Source: CAYMAZ01 sp964388575 (GTDB lineage: Bacteria > Bacteroidota > Bacteroidia > Bacteroidales > DTU049). From it: a DNA stretch of 20,329 nucleotides. The notes under the pieces are model-generated. The model worked only from the letters and a program-made list of their open reading frames with translations. It was not told where the DNA came from and did not search any database. Each line of letters begins with the position of its first letter. The first letter of the stretch is position 1. The stretch lies in the NCBI GenBank assembly GCA_964388575.1, contig CAYMAZ010000044.1, positions 1-20,329 of the forward strand, given 5' to 3'. This document shows, piece after piece, positions 15,247 to 20,329 of this stretch. Both the position numbers and the translations under genes were made by a program.

Positions 15247-16553
15247 TATTTCTGGCGAAAATATAATTTGAGTGGAACTCCTTTAAAGTTGAATATTTTC
15301 CGTATCTGATTTTCCACAAAACGCTTGTAGGGATCTTTTAGATACTGTGGCAGATTACAGAAAAAGACAAAAGCAGGATAGTGCGTTGGAAGCTGTGTAA
15401 TGTATTTCACTTTCACACGTTTTCCCTTGTGGATCGGGGGCGGATTTTCCACAAAAAGCGGAAGAAGCATTTCATTTAATTTGCTTGTAGAAATTCTCTG
15501 AGTTCTGTTTTGATATACTTCAAATGCTGTTTCAATCGTTTTATGAATTCTTTGTTTTGTCAGTGCTGAAATGAATAAAACGGGCACATCACGAAAAGGG
15601 GCAAGCCTTTCTCTCACAGTTGCTTCAAATGCTTTTGCAGTATTGGTTTCCTTTTCCACCAAATCCCATTTGTTAATCAAAACTATGACACCTTTATTAT
15701 TATCAATAATTGTACGGAAAATGGTTAGATCCTGTGATTCTACACCGAGAGTTGCATCAATCATTAACAGACACACATCAGAACTTTCAATAGCACGGAT
15801 TGCTCTGACATAAGAATAAAATTCAAGATCTTCATTCACGTTTTTCCGTTTTCTCATTCCGGCAGTATCAATGAGCAGAAAATCAAATCCGAACATATTG
15901 TATCGTGAATGGATTGAATCACGTGTTGTCCCGGCAATTGGGGTCACGATGCTTCTTTCCTCTCCCAGCAGTGCATTGAGCAATGATGATTTTCCTGAAT
16001 TTGGTCTGCCGACAATACAAAATTTTGGAAGCTCCACTTCCTCAATTTTTTCTTCTTCTTTGGGAAAATGTTTCACAACTTCGTCAAGCAAATCACCTGT
16101 TCCGGAACCGTTAATTGCTGAAATCGGATAAATTACATCAAATCCCAGTGAATAGAATTCGGTGGATTCTAAAAACCGTTGAGAATTATCTGCTTTGTTG
16201 GCCACAACAAAAACAGGTTTGGTTGCTTCACGCAACATATTGGCCATATCCTGATCATAAGGGGTAATCCCTTCTGAAACATCAAGCAGGAAAAGAATGA
16301 CATCTGCTTCTTCCATGGCAAGATTAACCTGGCTCCGGATGGCTTTGTCAAAAAAATCTTCCGAATCATGCACATAACCACCTGTGTCAATCACCGAAAA
16401 TTCAAAACCATTCCAGTCGCTTTTTCCGTAAATCCGGTCACGGGTTACTCCGCTCGTGCTGTCTTCTATTGAAACCCTCTGCCCAACAAGGCGATTGAAA
16501 AAAGTAGATTTTCCAACGTTCGGACGACCTACGATTGCGACGATACTGTTCAT
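15246..16553 (-). CDS. der: Ribosome biogenesis GTPase Der (EngA)
   Basis: Der is the only common bacterial GTPase with two tandem G domains and is needed for 50S subunit assembly. I take the ATG at 16553 (MNSIVAIVGRPNVGKS) over one six codons upstream, because homologues open this way and the length becomes 435 residues, typical for the family. In that numbering, domain 1 has GRPNVGKS at 9-16, DTGG at 56-59 and NKAD at 119-122. Domain 2 has GRPNSGKS at 182-189, DTAGMRKR at 229-236 and NKWD at 294-297. The C-terminal KH-like domain follows (about 355-435, ending LKLYFRQK). All nucleotide-binding motifs are intact. The gene lies between era and the S4 gene on the same strand, with a 121-nt gap to era. 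Confidence 0.97.
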   Translation of the reverse strand: MNSIVAIVGRPNVGKSTFFNRLVGQRVSIEDSTSGVTRDRIYGKSDWNGFEFSVIDTGGYVHDSEDFFDKAIRSQVNLAMEEADVILFLLDVSEGITPYDQDMANMLREATKPVFVVANKADNSQRFLESTEFYSLGFDVIYPISAINGSGTGDLLDEVVKHFPKEEEKIEEVELPKFCIVGRPNSGKSSLLNALLGEERSIVTPIAGTTRDSIHSRYNMFGFDFLLIDTAGMRKRKNVNEDLEFYSYVRAIRAIESSDVCLLMIDATLGVESQDLTIFRTIIDNNKGVIVLINKWDLVEKETNTAKAFEATVRERLAPFRDVPVLFISALTKQRIHKTIETAFEVYQNRTQRISTSKLNEMLLPLFVENPPPIHKGKRVKVKYITQLPTHYPAFVFFCNLPQYLKDPYKRFVENQIRKIFNFKGVPLKLYFRQK

Positions 16554-16674
16554 TTTCTTAAAGTATTTCAAATTTCAAACTGCATGTTATTGTACAATGT
16601 GTTTCTTTTTTTCTTTTTCGAAACTTACTTTTTATGCAATATTTTGAAACCTGTTTGTTGTTAATATTGTGTTT

Positions 16675-17550
16675 TTAATTCTGGAATCCAAGTTTTTTCA
16701 ACACTGAAGGATCATTCCTCCAGTTTTTCAGGACTTTCACAGACAAATCGAGATACACTCTCTGTCCGATAAATTTTTCAATGTCAATTCTTGATTGTGT
16801 GCCAAGTTTTTTTATTGCACTTCCGCCTTTTCCCAGAATGATCATTTTTTGTGTTTCTCGCTCAACATAAATAATGGCCCTGATACGGCTCATATCATTA
16901 TCTTCCTTAAACTCATCAATCACAACCTCCGAGGCATATGGAATTTCACGGAAATAGAGATTGAGTAATTTTTCACGAATGATTTCGGAAACAAAAAACC
17001 TGATGTCCCTGTCTGAAAGATCGTCCTTTGAAAAATACGGCGGATGCTCTTTCAGCAAATTCTTAATAAACGGAATAATTTTTTCAACATTGAATTTATG
17101 CAAAGCAGATATGGTTTTGACTTGTGCTTCAGGAAATTCTTTTTCAAGAAATTGCGCAAATTCATTGAGGTTTTCAATGGTGCTCTGGTCTGCCTTATTG
17201 ATAAGAATAAGCAAGGGACAAGTGAGTTTTAAAAGCTTTTCCCTGAGTGTGCCAATATCACGAACTTCAGGCTCAGTGATATAAATAACAACATCGGCAT
17301 CAGTAAATGATTCTTCAACCATTGAATTCATCTTACGGTGCAGCTCATAATGCGGATCGGGAATAAATCCAGGCGTGTCACTGAACACAATCTGACAATC
17401 TTCGTCATTGTATATTCCAAGAATTCTTTTTCTCGTTGTTTGCGCTTTTGGTGTAACAATAACGAGTTTTTCACCGAGCAAAGCATTGAGCAGGGTTGAC
17501 TTCCCCGCATTCGGAAACCCAATAATGTTGACAAAACCTGCTTTGTGCAT
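16675..17550 (-). CDS. era: GTPase Era
   Basis: Era binds GTP and the 3' end of 16S rRNA and is needed for 30S subunit maturation. The 291-residue protein has the standard layout. The G domain carries GFPNAGKST at 11-19, a switch region TTRKRI at 39-44, DTPG at 58-61, NKAD at 118-121 and ISAL near 163. The KH RNA-binding domain follows, with the GKGG loop at 240-243 (MIILGKGGSAIKKLG), and it ends at KKLGFQN. The variant GFPNAGKST instead of the usual GRPNVGKST keeps the essential Gly, Lys and Ser. Its ATG lies near a minus-strand -7 box at 17594-17601, back-to-back with the tRNA-fMet promoter. Confidence 0.97.
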   Translation of the reverse strand: MHKAGFVNIIGFPNAGKSTLLNALLGEKLVIVTPKAQTTRKRILGIYNDEDCQIVFSDTPGFIPDPHYELHRKMNSMVEESFTDADVVIYITEPEVRDIGTLREKLLKLTCPLLILINKADQSTIENLNEFAQFLEKEFPEAQVKTISALHKFNVEKIIPFIKNLLKEHPPYFSKDDLSDRDIRFFVSEIIREKLLNLYFREIPYASEVVIDEFKEDNDMSRIRAIIYVERETQKMIILGKGGSAIKKLGTQSRIDIEKFIGQRVYLDLSVKVLKNWRNDPSVLKKLGFQN

Positions 17551-17557
17551 ATTATTT

Positions 17558-17587
17558 TTTGTTGTTGTAAAATATTTTGTATCTTTG
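17558..17587 (+). promoter_or_regulatory. Promoter of tRNA-fMet (TTTG-N18-TATCTTTG)
   Basis: A TTTG element at 17558-17561 is separated by 18 nt from TATCTTTG at 17580-17587. Both match the Bacteroidota sigma factor consensus in sequence and spacing. The predicted start lies about 20 nt upstream of the mature tRNA. Confidence 0.8.
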
Positions 17588-17597
17588 CAATTGCAAA
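17584..17597. repeat. 14-bp perfect palindrome in the era / tRNA-fMet divergent promoter
   Basis: TTTGCAATTGCAAA is its own reverse complement. It is formed by the ends of two opposed -7 boxes (TATCTTTG on the plus strand, TAATTTTG on the minus strand) and covers the probable start sites of both transcripts. It could be an operator, or simply a by-product of the opposed boxes. Confidence 0.6.
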
Positions 17598-17601
17598 ATT
17601 A
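17594..17601 (-). promoter_or_regulatory. -7 promoter box (TAATTTTG) for era
   Basis: The minus strand reads TAATTTTG, an exact TAnnTTTG, giving a start near 17588 and a leader of about 38 nt to the era ATG. Its -33 position falls inside the tRNA gene and has no TTG, so the match is less complete than the opposing promoter. Confidence 0.45.
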
Positions 17602-17614
17602 AGCAAAAATACAA

Positions 17615-17686
<72 letters not shown>

Positions 17687-17688
17687 CT

Positions 17689-17730
17689 AAAAACAAAGAG
17701 AGCAGCTCATGAGCTGCTTTCTTTGTTTTT
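17689..17730 (+). terminator. Strong terminator after tRNA-fMet
   Basis: A long inverted repeat has a G+C-richer core (GCAGCTC...GAGCTGC) extended by A/T pairs with one G-U pair to about 19 bp, ending in TTTGTTTTT. It begins 3 nt after the tRNA. The near-symmetric A- and T-rich arms could let it also act in the other orientation. Confidence 0.85.
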
Positions 17731-17883
17731 CCCTCTATACTCACACTCAAACTTCACACTTAGTAATTTATCCTGTGTTTCTCATTTTGATTTTACTTCA
17801 TTCTCACAGGGATTAAAATCATTTCAAGCGATCCCGCATTTTCATGCTTAAACATTAATTCTGGTTTAATTTGAGGTTTTTTG

Positions 17884-17928
17884 TTTAAAAACAATAACCT
17901 TCGCCGCCGACATTGCAGCATCGAAGGT
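17884..17928 (-). terminator. Probable terminator of the 17950-19776 gene
   Basis: On the minus strand ACCTTCG (read from CGAAGGT at 17922-17928) pairs with its complement at 17897-17903. The loop is G+C-rich, and TATTGTTTTT follows. It lies about 20 nt past the stop codon of the T9SS gene. Confidence 0.6.
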
Positions 17929-17949
17929 CATTTCTAAAAGCAGTAGATT

Positions 17950-19776
17950 TTACTGAACAATCAGTTTCCTTGTTATTCGCTGATTGCCGGCTTCAACCTG
18001 AACCAGGTACATCCCGGGTGGGAGATGTTCAATACTCATATGTGCTTCATTTCCTGTGATGAACTGTTGCATCAACGTTTGACCGGTCATATTCATGACT
18101 GATACTTTATTCAGCCCATCAGCATACACACTGACAAAATCAGAAGCAGGGTTGGGTCGGACAACAATATTTGGCATGAAATGCTCTTCAACACCAATCA
18201 CTGTTGACATGTCCACCTTGTCAGCCTGCAATACCGATTTATTGTTGTCGTATTGTAAAAACACGATGAATTCGCAGTTATTTTTCACCCATGAGCTGCT
18301 GATTTCAAAATAAATTGTCGCATTAAGTGGCGTTGATCCTAAAAAATCAACTGAAAGTCCCGAAGTTGACGGGAAAATTTTTCTGAACACAAAATCTAAA
18401 TGATTCTGGTTTTGCCAGTTTACCATTATGGATGATTCAGTGACAACACCATACAATTTGAAAGGGCCTGTATAATACTCCGAATGCCGCTCAACGATTA
18501 TTGTTGCAGCATATGTCGTATCCCCTGTTTGTTCAACATCAACAGACATTGAAAAGAGCGAAGGGACAAGAATTTTCTCGTCATAGACCGGGCGGTATGA
18601 AGGATACATGCTGTTGGTGGCATGTCCGCCGGAAATGAGGTTTCCTCCGTCAAAAACGACAGAAGGGTACGAAGTGATGTTGTAATATGACAAACGGTTC
18701 AGGCTTTCTGATGTTTCATAGGGATCTCCTTCATGATACGCGATCACTGCAATGTCATGACCTTCACTGTGTAACTGTTCCAGTCCGATGGCAGCACCGG
18801 GGCAAAACGGACACCATGTGCCTGTCCCTTCTTCAATCAACACATAATTGCGTTGAACACCACCGGCAATTGCAGCACTTGCATCGTTTGACTGCTGGGA
18901 ATACCCCAGTGAATTGTAATGTGCCTTAACAACATAGGTGTAAGTATTTGGATAGGGAGCCAAATGTGTATATGTGGTGGTGGTAATCCCTGTCGCAAGA
19001 ACAGTATTGTTTGAAACAATAACATACGAATCAGGTGCAGGTCCTGAAGGAGCATCCCAGCTAAGGTCAATGTCATTTCCATTAACAACAGCCTGAAGAT
19101 TGACAGGACCCGTTATTGCAGGTTGTTCATACACGACCACCTCGTCAAGGAAAAATTCAGCACCTGTTTCACCATAAAAATTGACAGCATCAAGTTTGGC
19201 AAGAGTTCCCGCTCCAAAAGTTCCCTTACTAAATACCCAACTGACAATTTCAGTCCCATTGAAATAAAAGGTTGCAAAATCATCATCTACATCAACAATG
19301 ATGTTCACATCATGCCAGGTATTATAGCTATAACTGAATGTTGCTGCATCTGCCGCTCCGGCATCCACACTTCCTGCGCCGTTTGCTTTGAAGTAAGCCT
19401 GAAATGCCCACACACTGCTGCTGCCGGCAAAATTGTTCAGAAGATTAAAATAACCGATTTTTGTACTGCTGATCAGAATTTTAAAATTTATCCTGTATCT
19501 GCCTGTTGTTTTGTCACCAAGATGAAGCACAAGATCGTTATTGGGAATAATTTTAACAGACTGTGTTCCCTGACTTGCATATGTGTCAGAAATTGCAGGA
19601 TCTTCAGAATTTCCCGATCCTCCCGACCAGGTCTGCCATTCGGTCAATGTGGTTGACTGAACCAGCTTTGATCCTGTAGTGTATGATTCAAAGTCATCCT
19701 GAAAAATAATGGTCTGAGACCATGAAGAAATTGCTCCCATGATGAACAGGGAAAAAAGGAATACATGTTTTTTCAT
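17950..19776 (-). CDS. Secreted T9SS type A cargo with FN3 and Omp28/thioredoxin-like domains
   Basis: This 608-residue exported protein has five recognisable parts. The signal peptide covers residues 1-21 (ending SSWSQ). A concanavalin-like domain spans about 22-218 and is homologous to the N-terminus of the 130-1959 protein (shared IFQDDFxSYT, LGDKTTG, WHDVNIIVDVDDD). An FN3-like domain (about 222-304) contains IDLSWDAPSGPAPDSYVIV. An Omp28-family thioredoxin-fold region (about 308-520) has TGTWCPFC with C322/C325 and a cis-proline candidate at SYPSVVFDG (P371). A type A sorting domain (about 534-608) begins VVRPNPASDF. The CxxC suggests disulfide exchange or a structural role outside the cell; no activity is proven. 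A TTG-N21-TATCTTTG promoter lies upstream and a hairpin downstream. Confidence 0.9.
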   Translation of the reverse strand: MKKHVFLFSLFIMGAISSWSQTIIFQDDFESYTTGSKLVQSTTLTEWQTWSGGSGNSEDPAISDTYASQGTQSVKIIPNNDLVLHLGDKTTGRYRINFKILISSTKIGYFNLLNNFAGSSSVWAFQAYFKANGAGSVDAGAADAATFSYSYNTWHDVNIIVDVDDDFATFYFNGTEIVSWVFSKGTFGAGTLAKLDAVNFYGETGAEFFLDEVVVYEQPAITGPVNLQAVVNGNDIDLSWDAPSGPAPDSYVIVSNNTVLATGITTTTYTHLAPYPNTYTYVVKAHYNSLGYSQQSNDASAAIAGGVQRNYVLIEEGTGTWCPFCPGAAIGLEQLHSEGHDIAVIAYHEGDPYETSESLNRLSYYNITSYPSVVFDGGNLISGGHATNSMYPSYRPVYDEKILVPSLFSMSVDVEQTGDTTYAATIIVERHSEYYTGPFKLYGVVTESSIMVNWQNQNHLDFVFRKIFPSTSGLSVDFLGSTPLNATIYFEISSSWVKNNCEFIVFLQYDNNKSVLQADKVDMSTVIGVEEHFMPNIVVRPNPASDFVSVYADGLNKVSVMNMTGQTLMQQFITGNEAHMSIEHLPPGMYLVQVEAGNQRITRKLIVQ

Positions 19777-19811
19777 AACGTTTGATAATTTGTGAATAAT
19801 TTTCGATCATT

Positions 19812-19843
19812 CAAAGATAATGCAGTTTTTGATATTGCTGCAA
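19812..19843 (-). promoter_or_regulatory. Promoter of the 17950-19776 gene (TTG-N21-TATCTTTG)
   Basis: The minus strand shows TTG (from CAA at 19841-19843), a 21-nt spacer, then TATCTTTG (19812-19819), matching the phylum's -33/-7 pattern. The start would fall near 19806, giving about 30 nt of leader. Confidence 0.7.
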
Positions 19844-20141
19844 TTATTTTACAATCGTCGGTATTTTTTTAAACTCCGGTTGTCATCATGAGATTATTCT
19901 GCCAGCAAAGACATACCAAAGACCAATGACCTAACCAACCTCCATTACCATCAACCATGACCACATTTTCAGGAATGAACAACACATAACACCAAACACA
20001 AAATAAATAAGCAAAGTCATCGAAAATAGCAAAAATCAAATAGAAAATATTCAATATAGCGAACTTTGGGAAAATTTCAAATTTCAAATTTAAAACTTAC
20101 AATTTACAATAAAAAAAACCCAGACTCCAAGCAATCCCCAT
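19844..20141. other. Intergenic stretch without a credible gene
   Basis: A minus-strand open frame of 72 codons (19869-20087) exists, but its product is low-complexity and hydrophobic, with no family resemblance. The DNA around 19915-19935 resembles the ACCAATGACC-type decayed intergenic sequence I associate with this phylum. The short tandem repeat at 20072-20091 is the only clear structure. I could not identify a convincing terminator for the partial gene to the right, although a GGGTTTTTTTT tract follows its stop on the minus strand. Confidence 0.5.
20072..20091. repeat. Short tandem repeat AAATTTC, almost three units
   Basis: Two full AAATTTC units and a six-base third follow each other. 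The 15-nt core ATTTCAAATTTCAAA also occurs at 16565-16579, just upstream of der. This is probably AT-rich slippage sequence without known function. Confidence 0.6.
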
Positions 20142-20329
20142 CTATCTGATCAACATAACAACCCCATCCCTGTTCACCGTTGTTCCGTCTTTGAGAGTGG
20201 CATTAAGCAGATACACATACACACCCTGCGGTGCGATGCGGCCGTTGTGACTGCCATTCCAGCAGTAGTACGGGTCTTTGGTTTCAAACACAACCTCACT
20301 GCGACGATTAAAAATCACAAGCGAAAGCT
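20142..20329 (-). CDS. T9SS type B sorting-domain protein, C-terminal fragment
   Basis: Reading the minus strand inward from the window edge gives 62 codons ending in TAG at 20142-20144. The translation contains LVIFNRRSEVVFETKDPYY, a central CWNGSHNGR, then GVYVYLLNATLKDG and the terminal VVMLIR. This is the pattern of the gliding-motility-associated C-terminal (CHU_C / type B sorting) domain (usual form FNRWGELVFET...WDG...GVYVY...LIR). The protein is therefore a third T9SS cargo, probably large, whose N-terminal part lies outside the window. The usual W of the RWG motif is R here (NRRSE) and WDG is WNG, both tolerable variants. What the rest of the protein does cannot be seen. Confidence 0.85.
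   Translation of the reverse strand, partial: LSLVIFNRRSEVVFETKDPYYCWNGSHNGRIAPQGVYVYLLNATLKDGTTVNRDGVVMLIR

Noticed and set aside
16637..16669. Inverted repeat CAATATT/AATATTG between era and der
   Set aside because: The loop is 19 nt, the stem is all A/T apart from its end pair, and no T tract follows on the era-der strand, so I do not call a terminator.
19123..19656. 177-codon plus-strand open frame
   Set aside because: It is antisense to the T9SS gene, cysteine- and lysine-rich with no family resemblance, and the opposite strand has a complete multi-domain protein.
19869..20087. 72-codon minus-strand open frame in the last intergenic gap
   Set aside because: Low-complexity hydrophobic product, no promoter box or ribosome site, and it partly covers decayed repeat-like DNA.

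Overview
The window comes from a member of the Bacteroidota. It is AT-rich and encodes three type IX secretion system (T9SS) cargo proteins: two with type A C-terminal sorting domains and one with a type B (gliding-motility/CHU_C-like) tail. It also has two FISUMP-domain proteins, and several genes are preceded by the phylum's TAnnTTTG -7 promoter element. Genus or family cannot be fixed from this stretch; a Bacteroidales-like or related environmental lineage is only a guess.

Layout. 1-2000: an elongator tRNA-Met(CAU), a bidirectional terminator, and a convergent gene for a large secreted T9SS protein. 2217-3878: rmuC, followed by its own terminator. 3994-10760: a tight same-strand run of trkA, three consecutive trkH-like K+ channel genes (gaps of 4, 1 and 3 nt) and a GT9/heptosyltransferase-like gene. 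This K+ uptake cluster is the most unusual part of the window, because one TrkA regulator faces three different TrkH subunits. 10840-14690 (minus strand): a probable operon of two secreted FISUMP proteins, a DUF4386-like membrane protein and a DUF418 membrane protein. 14875-17550 (minus): S4-domain RNA-binding protein, der and era, a ribosome-biogenesis cluster. 17615-17686: initiator tRNA-fMet, transcribed divergently from era through back-to-back -7 boxes that form a 14-bp palindrome. 17950-19776 (minus): a second large T9SS protein, sharing its N-terminal domain with the first and adding FN3 and Omp28/thioredoxin-like domains. 20142-20329 (minus): the C-terminal end of a T9SS type B protein cut by the window edge.

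How it fits together. The core is ordinary housekeeping (translation start, ribosome assembly, DNA maintenance, K+ homeostasis) interleaved with cell-surface and secreted functions. Two arrangements stand out: the trkA-trkH-trkH-trkH array, and the mirrored placement of a CAU-anticodon tRNA beside a convergent paralogous T9SS cargo gene at both ends of the window. I see no phage, CRISPR, insertion sequence or recognised defence system. The start codons I prefer differ from the longest open frame for several genes, and the reasons are given in each entry.
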